From positions 1-58,091 of the forward strand of contig NZ_CALXRM010000013.1 in NCBI RefSeq assembly GCF_944390845.1: a stretch of DNA of 58,091 bases. Reading direction: 5' to 3'. Every line of letters starts with the position of its first letter. The first letter of the stretch is position 1. The DNA comes from an uncultured Brachyspira sp. Lineage in GTDB: Bacteria > Spirochaetota > Brachyspiria > Brachyspirales > Brachyspiraceae. Shown piece by piece: positions 17,742 to 28,495 of the stretch. The notes under the pieces were generated by a model. The model was not told the DNA's origin and made no database searches. It saw nothing but the letters and a program-made list of their open reading frames with translations. The position numbers and the translations under genes are program-made.

Positions 17742-18926
17742 ATGAACGAACAAGTAAAAAAAATAAGATTAGGACTTTCTAACATAGTTATATTTAGAGA
17801 TATTTTAAAAAATAAAGTAATAAAAAAATTAATAAAATTTTTAGAAATCTATGAAGACAATAATAAAATAAAAGTGATTGATTATTATTCAGATTTTTTA
17901 TATGAGTTATTTAAATATAATATCACAATAGGAGATTATATATTATCACAAATACTTTTAGATAATAATACCTATATAAATAAAAAAATAAAAAATGAAT
18001 ATATGAATAACTCTTTAGAAAATGCGTTAAAAAATGAATTATATTTCTTTGAATTTATATCATCATTTGATTTTACAGCTTTATTTGAAGAAGAATATTC
18101 AAAAAATATAGCTCAATTAGAAAATAAAAAGATAGATTTCTATAACATATATACTGACCATATAAACAATATCGATAAAAAAGGATATGGAATATTTTAT
18201 AATAGTAATATGTTTACTCTTGATGATAGAAAAAATATAATACCGGCAAAACATCAGGATATGCAAAATATAAAACAATTATATGGTTATGAAAGAGAAA
18301 GAAGCAAAGTTATACAAAATACAAAAGCATTATTAGAGGGAAAAAAGGCAAATAATATACTTCTTTACGGTGATGCTGGTACTGGAAAAAGCAGTACTAT
18401 AAAAGCAATTGCGAATATGTTCAAAAATGAAGGATTAAGGCTTATAGAAGTTAAAAAAAGTCAGTTATCATTTATTACAGATATAATAGAAATGCTAAGC
18501 GTAAGTCCTCTTAAATTCATAATATTTATAGATGATTTAACTTTCTCTTCTAATGATGATACATTTTCCTATTTGAAAGCTGTACTTGAAGGAGGCGTAA
18601 ACTCTTTTCCAAATAATGTAGTAGTTTATGTTACTTCAAATTACAGACATTTAATAAAAGAAAATTTTAATGACAGAACAGGCGATGACATTCATATAGA
18701 AGATACTATTCAGCAAATAATAAGCTTAACTAATAGATTTGGAATCATTATCACTTTCCAAAGACCAGACAAAGATTTATTTATTGATATAGTTCTATCT
18801 TATGCTGAGTATAATAATATAAAAATGGACAAAGAAGAACTTATAAAACAAGCTGAAAGTTATGCTATAAGAAGTGCTGGAAGAAGTCCAAGAGCAGCAA
18901 AACAGTTTATAGAAACTTTATTATAA
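17742..18926 (+). CDS. DUF815 family AAA+ ATPase
   Basis: The protein of about 394 residues has an N-terminal helical part and a C-terminal AAA+ domain: LYGYERER, Walker A GDAGTGKSS, Walker B FIIFIDDLTF, VVVYVTSNYRH (sensor 1) and SAGRSPRAAKQF near the end. This order fits DUF815 ATP-binding proteins, whose function is not established. The frame opens at a TTG at 17730, but the ATG at 17742 has a GGA at a suitable distance and gives the more usual start MNEQVKK. It is convergent with the downstream glycosyltransferase-like pseudogene. Confidence 0.82.
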   Translation: MNEQVKKIRLGLSNIVIFRDILKNKVIKKLIKFLEIYEDNNKIKVIDYYSDFLYELFKYNITIGDYILSQILLDNNTYINKKIKNEYMNNSLENALKNELYFFEFISSFDFTALFEEEYSKNIAQLENKKIDFYNIYTDHINNIDKKGYGIFYNSNMFTLDDRKNIIPAKHQDMQNIKQLYGYERERSKVIQNTKALLEGKKANNILLYGDAGTGKSSTIKAIANMFKNEGLRLIEVKKSQLSFITDIIEMLSVSPLKFIIFIDDLTFSSNDDTFSYLKAVLEGGVNSFPNNVVVYVTSNYRHLIKENFNDRTGDDIHIEDTIQQIISLTNRFGIIITFQRPDKDLFIDIVLSYAEYNNIKMDKEELIKQAESYAIRSAGRSPRAAKQFIETLL

Positions 18927-18931
18927 TAATA

Positions 18932-20505
18932 TTATTTTTCAGTATATCTATAAACTTTTAACTTATCATCTCCTGCTATAAGTTCAGCATCACTAGGCAA
19001 ATTATTTAATAGATCATCATAAGGTTTTGATTTACCTGTATTTTTTAATCTTATATTTTCTATTTCATAATATATAAAATAAGTTAACTTTGAATTATCA
19101 TCTCTATTCCAATCTAAATTTGGAAAATAAGCCATCTGCATATTATCAAAATAATGTTCATCATAAGGTACTATTTTAAATGATTTTCCTTCAGCATCCT
19201 TTGATATTGCAGTTAATATATTTCTAAATTTATTCTCTGTATATGGGGCTTCAAATAAATTATAATATCTTGTTAAATGTAAAAATCCCATATTAATACT
19301 ATTTAAAGTTAATAATATTAAAGCTGATAATAATAATCTATTTTTATTTTTTAATAATTCATTAAATAATATTATTATAGTTATAAAAGAAAAAGCAAAT
19401 ATTCCGTATAGATATCTGAATGTACCAGGAGCTGATTTAAATAAAAAGAAGGTTAAACAAGTAGCTGGCATAAATAATAAATAAAATATAAATACTTCTT
19501 TTTCAATAATAGATTTGTAATTTTCTAATTTAATTTTTCTTGACTTAATCAAAAATATTATAGAATATATAAATCCTGCTAAAGAAATAACAGCAGTAAT
19601 TGCAAGAAATATCATACCAATAAAAAAAGTATTTTCATTAAACCAAAAATAATTTGTAGGCGTAGAATTAGTACCATATAAAACAGAAAGCTCATTAGTT
19701 GAAAAATTAATATTGAGTAAACCTGAGGAAGTCCTTTAAAAACAGAAGAACTTTGCATATTAAGCATCAAATTAGTATTAAAAAATCCGTTTTTGATTTC
19801 AGAAATCAAATAAGGCAAATAAGTTAAAAAAGCTATAAATACACCAAGCAAATGAGCTTTTATATATTTTAATGTTCTTTTGTATCTAATTATTAAATAA
19901 ACTATTGTTGTTGGAACCACAGAGAAAAATACAGCAATATGCCCCTGAGCCATTAAGGCTTCTATTGGAAAAATAAGCATTGCAGATGTAAAAACTAATT
20001 TTTCATTATTATTTGATACATATTCAGAAAATATTATTAAAAGTATAAAAGAAAGCATCAACGGTACATTAGGATTCCAAAAATCATTTGAAGAAAACAT
20101 AACATAACCATTAGTCAGTATTAATGCAGATAAAATAGCACATAAATATATAGAAAATCTTTTATATATCCAAAATAAAAATAATATCAATATTACAGCA
20201 CAAAGTATAATATAAATAATCCTAGCACCAGCAACAGATGCACCGCCCAAAGTATAACATAGTAAATAAACTATATAATAAAAACCACCTGGGATTCTTG
20301 CATAAGTGGTATTATCAGTAACATATTCAGGATTCATAAGTCTGTTTCCTACAACAGGTATAGTCTTTGTATCATAATACTGTTTCATGTCATATAAATG
20401 ATATATTGGATCTATATAAACAGCTGTTTTATTAAAAGCATAAATATGAATAAATATAGCACAAAAAATAGAAACTAATATAGAAATAATTATTAACTTT
20501 TTCAT
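18932..20505 (-). pseudogene. Frameshifted GT-C-like membrane protein gene
   Basis: Two frames (20505-19612, then 19615-18932) together match the neighbouring 544-residue protein along its length. The switch occurs at a run of five A on the plus strand (19702-19706, five T in the gene). Restoring one base gives VYSILIFSTNELSVLYG, which parallels IYAIAIFPTNEMSVFYG in the paralogue. The restored product would have about 523 residues and ten or more membrane helices, with the acidic loop DPIYHLYDMKQYYD near the N-terminus, typical of GT-C glycosyltransferases. It may be a true pseudogene, a slippage-variable gene or a sequencing indel. Confidence 0.8.
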
Positions 20506-20513
20506 TATACACC

Positions 20514-22148
20514 TTATGGCCTTTTAAAATTTTCTTTACCTATATACTTATATATATAAAGAGTTGAATTATTTGTTATTAAAATAGAATTAGTACTCAT
20601 ATAATTCATATAATTAGAAACACTTTCTAAAGTTCTTGATCTACTTCCCGCTAAATTAAGAATAATATAGAGATTTGTTGAATCATCAACTTGATTTATA
20701 TTGATTTCAGGAAAATATATCATAGAAATATCTCTATACAAATAATTATGACTTCCGCTATATGCAAGATTAATACTAATATCATTATCAGCAGCATCTT
20801 CACTTAAAGCATAAAGCATATTTTTAAGTTCTTTGGCTGTTAAATCCTTTTCATAATATTTAATATATGTATGCAACTGCAAAGCTAATACAAAAATATT
20901 AATAAACAATAAAAAAGAACTTAAATAAAACAATTTATTATTATATTTAATTGTATCAACTTTTTGTATAAAGAATAAAAGTATAGGAGTATACGATAAT
21001 GCAAAAAAAGGATACATATAATGAATCTTTGAAAACTGTCCTGAAAACATGTTTAATACTATTGTTATTGGTATAAACATAAAAAATATCATTAGCATTT
21101 CAATTAAAGTTTTTTCATTATTTGAAACAGCTTTATAATTTTTATTAAATATAAAATATCCGCCTCTTATAATTGATACAAAAGCTAATATTAAAGTAAT
21201 TATTAAAAATAGTACTCCTAATATTCCTATAGGATAGAGATTCATCCAAAAATTAACAATACTTTCAAATTTACTTCCATAAAACACAGACATTTCATTT
21301 GTTGGAAATATAGCTATAGCATATATTTGCGGAAATGGAAATTTAGTGAAACTATCTTTAACTAAAAATGCCATTTTCAAATTTGAAAAATTGCTTTGTA
21401 TTTCAGATATTAGATAAGGTAAATATTCTAAAAAAGATATAAATACACCTAAAATCCAATAAACTATATATTTTAATGTACGTTTATATTTAATAATCAA
21501 ATATACTATAACTGTAGGAATTATTGAAAAAAATGCAAAAAAATGCCCTTGTGCTATTATAGCCAATATAGGAAAAATAAGGATAGAAGAAATTCTAACT
21601 ATATTTTTTCTAGCATTATCTTCATCATGATTATCAATATATTCAAACAAAAATATAAAAAGTAAAAAACTAAATATTAAAGATAAATTTGGATTCCAAA
21701 AATCTGTACTTGCAAGAACAATATATCCATTACATAAAATTAATGGAGATATCATACCAGTTATGAATAATCCAAACTTTTTATAAATCCAAAATATAAA
21801 AATATATATAATTATCAAATTAAATATTAAATTTAATGTTTTAGCAATTAATAAATTTTCACCTGAAAGTTTATAAAATATTGTATAAAAAATATAATAA
21901 GCTCCTCCAGGAACTCTTGGTGTAGTAAATTCATCATCTATAATTCTAGTAGCTGTAAATCTAGTACTTGTAGTTGGAAACTTTTTACTTTCATACCATC
22001 TCTTCATATCATAAAAATGAGTTGGCTGATCTATACCTATAGTACCAATAAATTTTTTAGGTATGCTATAATATGCTAAAAATAAATTAGCAAAAATAGA
22101 TAACACTATTAACAAAATGGGAATTAATATATACTTATTAAACCTCAT
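20514..22148 (-). CDS. Polytopic GT-C-like glycosyltransferase candidate
   Basis: The 544-residue protein has an N-terminal membrane helix, then the loop GIDQPTHFYDMKRWYE, then about ten further hydrophobic segments and a ~100-residue C-terminal soluble part. An acidic first extracytoplasmic loop followed by many helices suggests a GT-C enzyme using a lipid-linked sugar donor. The family is inferred from topology, not from a diagnostic domain. AAGGA precedes the ATG. The frameshifted paralogue starts 8 bases after its stop, so the two are a tandem duplicate. Confidence 0.65.
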   Translation of the reverse strand: MRFNKYILIPILLIVLSIFANLFLAYYSIPKKFIGTIGIDQPTHFYDMKRWYESKKFPTTSTRFTATRIIDDEFTTPRVPGGAYYIFYTIFYKLSGENLLIAKTLNLIFNLIIIYIFIFWIYKKFGLFITGMISPLILCNGYIVLASTDFWNPNLSLIFSFLLFIFLFEYIDNHDEDNARKNIVRISSILIFPILAIIAQGHFFAFFSIIPTVIVYLIIKYKRTLKYIVYWILGVFISFLEYLPYLISEIQSNFSNLKMAFLVKDSFTKFPFPQIYAIAIFPTNEMSVFYGSKFESIVNFWMNLYPIGILGVLFLIITLILAFVSIIRGGYFIFNKNYKAVSNNEKTLIEMLMIFFMFIPITIVLNMFSGQFSKIHYMYPFFALSYTPILLFFIQKVDTIKYNNKLFYLSSFLLFINIFVLALQLHTYIKYYEKDLTAKELKNMLYALSEDAADNDISINLAYSGSHNYLYRDISMIYFPEININQVDDSTNLYIILNLAGSRSRTLESVSNYMNYMSTNSILITNNSTLYIYKYIGKENFKRP

Positions 22149-22157
22149 AAATGGTCC

Positions 22158-23120
22158 TTATACCAAATGGCAAGCACAGTAATGACCGCTTTCTACTTCT
22201 CTAAACTCCGGTGCTTTTTCTGCACAAATAGCCTCTGCTTTAGGACATCTGGTTCTAAATTTGCATCCTGAAGGAGGATTGATTGGAGAAGGTATTTCAC
22301 CTGAAAGTATTATTCTCTGTTTAGTCTTTGCAATTGACGGTTCTGATATAGGTATTGCTGAAATCAAAGACTGCGTATAAGGGTGAAGCGATTTTGTGTA
22401 TAATGATTCGCTGTCAGTAAGCTCAACAATATTACCCAAATACATAACACCTATTCTTTTTGATATCTGACGTACTACAGCCAAATCATGAGCTATGAAT
22501 AAATAAGTAAGTCCCATATCCTGCTGCATATCATAAAGCATATTGATAATTTGAGCCTGAATAGAAACGTCTAATGCTGATACAGGCTCATCGCATACTA
22601 TAAACTCCGGATTAACTGCCAAAGCTCTGGCTATACCGATACGCTGTCTTTGTCCGCCTGAAAATTCATGAGGATATCTCTGTGCCTGCTCAGCATTAAG
22701 TCCTACAAGTTTAAGAAGATTTATTATTTTTTCCCTTCTTTCATCTTTTGTAGAATATAATTTATGTACATCTAATGCCTCGCCTATTATATCTTCAACT
22801 GTCATACGAGGATTAAGCGATGCATAAGGGTCTTGGAAAATTATCTGCATTTTCTTAGCATAATTGCGGTAATTTTCATTATTAACTTCCTGTCCGTCGA
22901 AAAATATTTTTCCGCTGGTAGGCTTATAAAGATGAAGCAAAGTTCTTCCTAATGTTGTTTTACCGCTTCCAGATTCTCCTACAAGTCCGAAAGTTTCACC
23001 TTTATTTATAGTAAAAGTTACTCCATCAACTGCTTTTACAGTTTGTATGCTTCTTCCGAAGAATCCGCCTTTTATTTTGAAATGTTGTTTTAAATCTTGT
23101 ATATCTATTAAAGGTGCCAT
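22158..23120 (-). CDS. oppF: Oligopeptide ABC transporter ATPase OppF
   Basis: This is the second cytoplasmic ATPase of an Opp/Dpp-type importer, 320 residues. Walker A is GESGSGKTT, the signature is FSGGQRQRIGIARAL, and Walker B is FIVCDEPVSALD. The C-terminus has the family's cysteine-rich tail (GCKFRTRCPKAEAIC), which can bind an iron-sulfur cluster in related proteins. The order oppB-oppC-oppD-oppF on the minus strand with short gaps indicates one operon. AGAGAG lies before the ATG. Confidence 0.95.
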   Translation of the reverse strand: MAPLIDIQDLKQHFKIKGGFFGRSIQTVKAVDGVTFTINKGETFGLVGESGSGKTTLGRTLLHLYKPTSGKIFFDGQEVNNENYRNYAKKMQIIFQDPYASLNPRMTVEDIIGEALDVHKLYSTKDERREKIINLLKLVGLNAEQAQRYPHEFSGGQRQRIGIARALAVNPEFIVCDEPVSALDVSIQAQIINMLYDMQQDMGLTYLFIAHDLAVVRQISKRIGVMYLGNIVELTDSESLYTKSLHPYTQSLISAIPISEPSIAKTKQRIILSGEIPSPINPPSGCKFRTRCPKAEAICAEKAPEFREVESGHYCACHLV

Positions 23121-23204
23121 AAAAACTCTCTTTATTTCACTAATACTTTATTGTTAATATTTTTAATTATTTATATAAAAACCATTAACCCTATAACCAT
23201 ATAA

Positions 23205-24182
23205 TCATTTAGGCATTTGATGAAGCCAGCAAGCTGAGAAATGACCTTTCTCAAATTCTGTTATAGGTGGTTTATGATCTATACATACTTTCATACATTC
23301 ATCGCATCTAGTACTAAAAGGACAGCCTGCTTTCATATTAAGCAAGTCTATTGGTGTTCCTTCTATAGGTATAAGTCTGTCCTGTTTTATGTCGATACGA
23401 GGAAGTGATTTCAAAAGTCCTAAAGTATAAGGGTGTTTAGGACGTTCAAATATATCAAATACTGTTCCTCTCTCTACTATACCGCCGCCGTACATAACTA
23501 TAATATCATCAGCCATATCAGCTACTATACCAAAGTCATGCGTAATAAGTATAACAGCCATATTGATTTTTTTCTGTATATCCTTTATAAGCTCAAGTAT
23601 TTGTGCCTGTATAGTAACATCTAATGCAGTTGTAGGTTCATCGGCTATAAGTATCTTTGGATCTCCGGCAAGTGCCATAGCTATCATTATACGCTGACGC
23701 ATACCGCCTGAAAGTTCATGAGGATATTGTTTTATTCTTCTTCTAGGCTCATTAATACCTACCAATGTAAGAAGCTCAACTATTCTCTCTATAGCATCAG
23801 TTTTGCTTATCTTTTGATGTGTAGTTAAAGCTTCCATTAACTGATTGCCTATTGTGTATACTGGATTAAGACAAGTCATAGGGTCTTGGAATATCATTGA
23901 TATCAAATCGCCTCTGATTTTCTTTTTTTCATGCTCTGAAAGCTTAATTAAATCAGTGCCTTCAAAAAGTATTTCTCCATTAATAATTTTACCTGGTTCT
24001 TCTATAAGGCCCATAATAGAATATGCTGAAACACTTTTACCGCTTCCAGACTCTCCTACTATACCCAAAACCTTTGATTTATCCAAATTATAAGAAATAT
24101 TATTAACCGCCTTAACTTCTCCAAGAGGAGTAAAGAAAGACACACTTAAATTTTTTACCTCTAATAAATGATTATTTTCCAT
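23205..24182 (-). CDS. oppD: Oligopeptide ABC transporter ATPase OppD
   Basis: Walker A GESGSGKSV, signature LSGGMRQRIMIAMAL, Walker B ILIADEPTTALD and the C-terminal GCPFSTRCDECMKVC tail identify OppD. The frame opens at a TTG at 24188, but the ATG at 24182 has AAGGA seven bases upstream, giving about 325 residues. It pairs with OppF to power peptide import through OppB and OppC. Confidence 0.95.
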   Translation of the reverse strand: MENNHLLEVKNLSVSFFTPLGEVKAVNNISYNLDKSKVLGIVGESGSGKSVSAYSIMGLIEEPGKIINGEILFEGTDLIKLSEHEKKKIRGDLISMIFQDPMTCLNPVYTIGNQLMEALTTHQKISKTDAIERIVELLTLVGINEPRRRIKQYPHELSGGMRQRIMIAMALAGDPKILIADEPTTALDVTIQAQILELIKDIQKKINMAVILITHDFGIVADMADDIIVMYGGGIVERGTVFDIFERPKHPYTLGLLKSLPRIDIKQDRLIPIEGTPIDLLNMKAGCPFSTRCDECMKVCIDHKPPITEFEKGHFSACWLHQMPK

Positions 24183-24268
24183 ATTCAATCCTTATTATTG
24201 CTAATAAAAATTGTTCGCTAATAGTATCCGACAAGTAAACTTATCGGATGCTCACAATTTTTATATAT

Positions 24269-25261
24269 TTATCTGTTCTTCATTCTTGGATCTAATGCAT
24301 CTCTTAAACCATCACCAACCAAATTAAAACAAAGTATTATAATACTTATTAAAGCTGCTGGGAAAAGTAATTGATAAGGATAAGAGTATACACCGCTTAC
24401 AGCATTTGAAGTTAATGAACCAAGAGAAACCATAGGAGCACTAACACCTAAACCTAAGAAACTTAAAAATGCTTCAACGAATATAGCATTAGGTATTTGA
24501 ACCATAGCAGAAACTATTATAGCTCCCATTGCATTAGGTATTAAATGTTTGAAAATTATTCTGCTATGAGGAGTTCCTAAAGCTCTTGCTGCTGTTACGA
24601 ATTCCTGACCTTTTAATGCTAAAATCTGACCTCTTGTCATTCTTGCCATATTAGTCCAATAAAGCAAAGATATAACTATAAATATACTGAAAAGTCCAGG
24701 CCCTAAAAGACCTATTCCTCTTAAAGATTCATTTTGTAAAAATAATTTATCCATTGGGGCTTTGAGTACTACTGATAATAATACAACTACCAAAAGTGTT
24801 GGAACGGCACTTATTATATCTACTATACGCATCATAATACTATCAGTTAAGCCGCCGAAATAACCTGATATAGAACCATAAACTATACCTATTATTACAA
24901 CCAATGTAGCTGATACTATACCTATCAAAAGCGATATTCTAGCACCTATCATACATCTTACAAGCAAATCTCTGCCCAAAGTATCCGTACCAAATGGGTG
25001 TTCAAATGTAGGAAGGCTATTTTCTACACCTCTGTTTATTTGGGCATATCCATAATCTGATATTATTGGTATAATAATAGAAAGTATTGCTATAATACCT
25101 ATTACTATAATAGACACTAAAGCTACTCTATTTTTCTTAAATCTTCTATATGCGTCCTGCCAATAGGTCACACTTTCTCTTTTTACTTCTGCTGATGATT
25201 TCTCCTCATCTGTTGCTTTTACAAATAATGATTTATCTAAACTTTCTAAACTATTTTCCAT
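24269..25261 (-). CDS. oppC: Oligopeptide ABC transporter permease OppC
   Basis: The 330-residue inner-membrane permease has an N-terminal cytoplasmic stretch, one helix, then the periplasmic loop with HPFGTDTLGRDLL, and five further helices. The EAA coupling loop reads EFVTAARALGTPHSRIIFKH, the contact point for OppD/F. It lies 34 bases after oppB. Confidence 0.95.
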   Translation of the reverse strand: MENSLESLDKSLFVKATDEEKSSAEVKRESVTYWQDAYRRFKKNRVALVSIIVIGIIAILSIIIPIISDYGYAQINRGVENSLPTFEHPFGTDTLGRDLLVRCMIGARISLLIGIVSATLVVIIGIVYGSISGYFGGLTDSIMMRIVDIISAVPTLLVVVLLSVVLKAPMDKLFLQNESLRGIGLLGPGLFSIFIVISLLYWTNMARMTRGQILALKGQEFVTAARALGTPHSRIIFKHLIPNAMGAIIVSAMVQIPNAIFVEAFLSFLGLGVSAPMVSLGSLTSNAVSGVYSYPYQLLFPAALISIIILCFNLVGDGLRDALDPRMKNR

Positions 25262-25295
25262 TAATTAATATCCGCCTTTATAAAAAATTATAAAA

Positions 25296-26216
25296 TTATT
25301 CCTGTATTTTTATTCTAGGGTCTATAATACCATAAGATAAGTCAACCAAGAAATTCATTGCTATCAAAAAAGCACCATAGAATATTGTAACACCTAATAT
25401 TGTAGGATAATCTCTTTGTGTTATGCTTTCAACAAAGTATCTTCCAAGTCCAGGTATATTGAATATTTTTTCTACTACGAATGAACCTGTAAGTATAGCA
25501 GCGGCTAAAGGTCCTATATAAGTAACTATTGGTATAATAGCATTTCTTAAAGCATGCTTAAATATGATTATACCTCTTGATATACCTTTTGCTCTTGCTG
25601 TTTTTATATAATCTTGGTGAATAACATCAAGCATTGAACTTCTCATAAGTCTTGCCATAAAGCTTAAAGAACTAAAAGATAAAGCAAAACCCGGCATTAT
25701 ATATTGAGCAAATGAGTCAAATCCATAAGCAGGAAGTAATTTTAATTGTACAGAAAATATAATAATAGAAACTGTAGCAACTACGAAGCTAGGAACTGCT
25801 ATACCCAAAGTAGCAGCAACCATTACAGCCCTATCTACAAATTTACCATGCCTTAGTGCTGCAACTATTCCGAACAAAACTCCTATTGTAGTAGAAATAA
25901 ACATACTAAATATTCCAAGTCTAAAAGATACTGGAAAAGCTCTTATTATAGTACCTGAAACTGACTGACCTATTTTAGTAAGTGAAGTACCCAAATCACC
26001 TTTAATGGCATTTTTCAAATAATTACCATACTGCACTATTAGCGGTTTATCGAGTCCATATTTTTTGTTTAAATTTTCTAATGCTACTTTACTAAGAGGT
26101 TTTTCACCTACGAATGGGCCTCCTGGTACTGTATGCATTAAAAAGAATGTTATAGTTACTATAACAAAAAGGGTTAAAAGTGAAACTAATAATCTTCTGA
26201 CAACATAAGAAAACAT
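25296..26216 (-). CDS. oppB: Oligopeptide ABC transporter permease OppB
   Basis: The permease has six predicted helices, the N-terminal YVVRRLLVSLLTLFVIVTI, the loop PGGPFVGEKPLS, and the EAA loop DYIKTARAKGISRGIIIFKH. The frame is open from 26246, but the ATG at 26216 is preceded by AGAAGG and starts MFSYVVRR as in the family, giving 306 residues. It is first in the operon. No substrate-binding protein gene is adjacent, so binding proteins must come from elsewhere, for example the lipoprotein at 49720. Confidence 0.95.
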   Translation of the reverse strand: MFSYVVRRLLVSLLTLFVIVTITFFLMHTVPGGPFVGEKPLSKVALENLNKKYGLDKPLIVQYGNYLKNAIKGDLGTSLTKIGQSVSGTIIRAFPVSFRLGIFSMFISTTIGVLFGIVAALRHGKFVDRAVMVAATLGIAVPSFVVATVSIIIFSVQLKLLPAYGFDSFAQYIMPGFALSFSSLSFMARLMRSSMLDVIHQDYIKTARAKGISRGIIIFKHALRNAIIPIVTYIGPLAAAILTGSFVVEKIFNIPGLGRYFVESITQRDYPTILGVTIFYGAFLIAMNFLVDLSYGIIDPRIKIQE

Positions 26217-26359
26217 AAAAATACCTTCTAAATTAAAATAATTCAAATTATTATTGACAGTATATTATCTAATAAAAATTAACTTTTGTCAAACTTTAAA
26301 TATTACTAATTTTTATAATAAATTCAATATCATCAAAATAAAAGCATAAATGAACTACA

Positions 26360-26690
26360 ATTTATTCAGAAATCCCGCCCTTTATTCTCTTAAACATCAT
26401 TAAAAATTCTAATTTTCATCATATTTAACACTCAATAAGAAAAAAACATGCCCGCCCAAGTTTTTATTAAATTTAAAGCCTATTCAACGCACGGTTAACC
26501 AAATTTCAAACATAATATAAATTGCATTTATAATACATTTTATATATTTAGCCTTGTTCTGCGTGCGTTAAAAATGTTAAAAATTTAAATAAATCTAGGG
26601 TGGGCTTTATAATAACAGTGCAAATTATAAAGAAATATAATATAAAAATTCAAATGATATTATAAAGCCTAGAGGGCGGGAATTAGAAGA
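26360..26690. repeat. Large nested palindromic intergenic element
   Basis: The gap between oppB and hicA holds GC-rich boxes in mirrored order: CCCGCCC near 26372, CCCGCCC near 26451 and ACGCACG near 26479, then GTGCGT near 26563, GGGTGGGC near 26599 and GGGCGGG near 26673. The arms between the boxes are AT-rich and poorly matched. This is a second, separate repeat type from the TTGACA-ended elements. No open frame is present. Confidence 0.55.
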
Positions 26691-26701
26691 AATTTATTAA
26701 A

Positions 26702-26907
26702 TTATAGTTCATCTTCAGATATTTCTGTTAGTTTTAATAATTTTTCAAAAGTCCTATTTTTAAATCATCATTTTTATGTACTGATACAGATATTCTCAAA
26801 TCACTGCCAGATTTTATATAAATATAATGACTTCCATTAATTCTTTCGAGTATCCAACCATGAGTTTCTAATAATTTGCAAAACTTTTTACTGCTTATAG
26901 TTTTCAT
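26702..26907 (-). pseudogene. hicA: HicA mRNA-interferase toxin with frameshifted C-terminus
   Basis: HicA toxins are small double-stranded-RNA-binding-fold RNases. The sequence from MKTISSKKF through GWILERINGSHYIYIK and VHKNDDLKIG shows the family pattern with the catalytic His. After DLKIG the frame runs into LLKNY and a stop at 26734. Restoring one base near 26752 gives TFEKLLKLTEISEDEL and a stop at 26702, the expected C-terminal helix. The toxin is therefore probably damaged, or the base is a sequencing error. The ATG at 26907 lies inside the 3' end of hicB. Confidence 0.75.
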
Positions 26908-27103
26908 AATATACATCAATAGTTTTTATCATGTTTTCTTTAGAATATTCTTCAATATCAACAGAAAGACAGCCTTCGATAGCCTCTTTAATATTTGATT
27001 CTAATTCTTCCATAGTATCAGCTTGAGTAAAACACCCCTTTATAGATGGAACTTCTGCCCAGAAACCATCTTCATCTTGATGAACAATAACTTTAAAAAT
27101 CAT
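26888..27103 (-). CDS. hicB: HicB antitoxin, short form
   Basis: The 71-residue protein shows the HicB fold: an N-terminal strand, then [28 protein letters not shown] and IKEAIEG. It lacks the C-terminal DNA-binding domain of long HicB proteins. It comes before hicA (hicBA order) and overlaps it by about 20 bases. AGAGG precedes the ATG. If the toxin is inactive, this may be a relic pair. Confidence 0.88.
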   Translation of the reverse strand: MIFKVIVHQDEDGFWAEVPSIKGCFTQADTMEELESNIKEAIEGCLSVDIEEYSKENMIKTIDVYYENYKQ

Positions 27104-27161
27104 AAAAATACCTCTTGAAAAATTATATTTTATTTTAATAAAAAAACAATATATTACAACT

Positions 27162-28424
27162 TCATTTCAAACCATATTCTTCTTTAGTACGTTTTACATT
27201 TTCTCTGGCACATTCATTGCTAGGATCTAATTTTAAAGCCTTCTTATAATCTTTTAATGCCTCTTCATAAAGACCTAAATTTTCCTTAGTAAGGCCTCTG
27301 TTATTATAAGCATCTACATAATCAGGTTTTAATTTTATAGCCTTATCAAAATCTTCTATAGCTTCTTCATAAAGGCCTAAATTATCTTTGGCATTTCCCA
27401 TATTATTATATGCAAAAGCATAATTAGGATTTAATTTTATAGCTTTATCATAATCTTTAATAGCTTCTTCATAAAACTCTAAATTATATTTTGCATTACC
27501 TCTGTTATTATAAGCATCTGTATTATCAGGTTGTAATTTTATAGCCTTATCAAAATCTTCTATAGCTTCTTCATAAAGGCCTAAATTATCTTTAGCATTT
27601 CCCCTATTATTATATGCAAGAGCATAATTAGGATTTAATTTTATAGCTTTGTTAAAATCTTCTATAGCTTCTTCATAAAGGCCTAAATTATCTTTGGCAT
27701 ATCCCCTATTATTATATGCAAGAGCATAATTAGGATTTAATTTTATAGCTTTGTTAAAATCTTTTATAGCTTCTTTAGAAAATCCCAACTCATCTTCTAA
27801 TAATCCTTTATTATTATAAGCATCAAATAAATTAGGATCTATTGATAAAGCTTTATCAAAATCTTTTATAGCTTCTTCTAAAAGTCCTAAATCACTTTTA
27901 AGAAGTCCTCTATTATAATAAGCATAAGTATAATCAGCTCTTAACTCTATAGCCTTATCATATTCTTCTATATCTTCTTTTAAAAGTCCAAGTTTAGTTT
28001 TGGCAATAGCTTTGTTATAATAAGCATCTGCCATATTAGGGTTTAACTTTATAGCTTCATCATAATATTTTATAGCTTCTGCATATTCTCCATTAGCACT
28101 TTTATAAATACCTTTAGAATTATAATCATGATAATCAGTAAGATCGTTTAAACGATCAATATCAACTTCTTTCTTATTATCAACTATATTTGTAAAACTG
28201 ACTATAAAATGTTTTTTATCTGACATTATTTTATTTAATTCTTCATTAAAAGTTTTTGCTTTGTCATTGAAATCATCAAAATCAGAATAATTTTCTGCAT
28301 CAATATTATTTAAAAAATCATTAAATTCATCTACACATTTATTTAATTCTGTTTTTAAATTTTCTAATTTGTTTTTAGATTCTTTTAAATGTTGTCCGAA
28401 TAGAAAATTAGTCATTGTTGCCAT
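27162..28424 (-). CDS. TPR protein with nine repeats
   Basis: The 420-residue protein has a ~100-residue helical, acidic N-terminal domain (segment [19 protein letters not shown]) and then nine 34-residue TPRs with the pattern YYNRGxAKxxLGxYEEAIxDFDKAIxLNPN. It has no signal peptide and is probably a cytoplasmic scaffold. Two adjacent repeats are nearly identical at the DNA level over 102 bases. GGAG precedes the ATG. Its N-terminal domain recurs in the TPR protein at 31215. The element promoter at 28496-28524 is the best candidate promoter. Confidence 0.88.
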   Translation of the reverse strand: MATMTNFLFGQHLKESKNKLENLKTELNKCVDEFNDFLNNIDAENYSDFDDFNDKAKTFNEELNKIMSDKKHFIVSFTNIVDNKKEVDIDRLNDLTDYHDYNSKGIYKSANGEYAEAIKYYDEAIKLNPNMADAYYNKAIAKTKLGLLKEDIEEYDKAIELRADYTYAYYNRGLLKSDLGLLEEAIKDFDKALSIDPNLFDAYNNKGLLEDELGFSKEAIKDFNKAIKLNPNYALAYNNRGYAKDNLGLYEEAIEDFNKAIKLNPNYALAYNNRGNAKDNLGLYEEAIEDFDKAIKLQPDNTDAYNNRGNAKYNLEFYEEAIKDYDKAIKLNPNYAFAYNNMGNAKDNLGLYEEAIEDFDKAIKLKPDYVDAYNNRGLTKENLGLYEEALKDYKKALKLDPSNECARENVKRTKEEYGLK

Positions 28425-28495
28425 TTTTAACTCCTATAACTATTTATTATTAATATATAAGTTACAATTTTGTATACGATACAATTATATCATAG

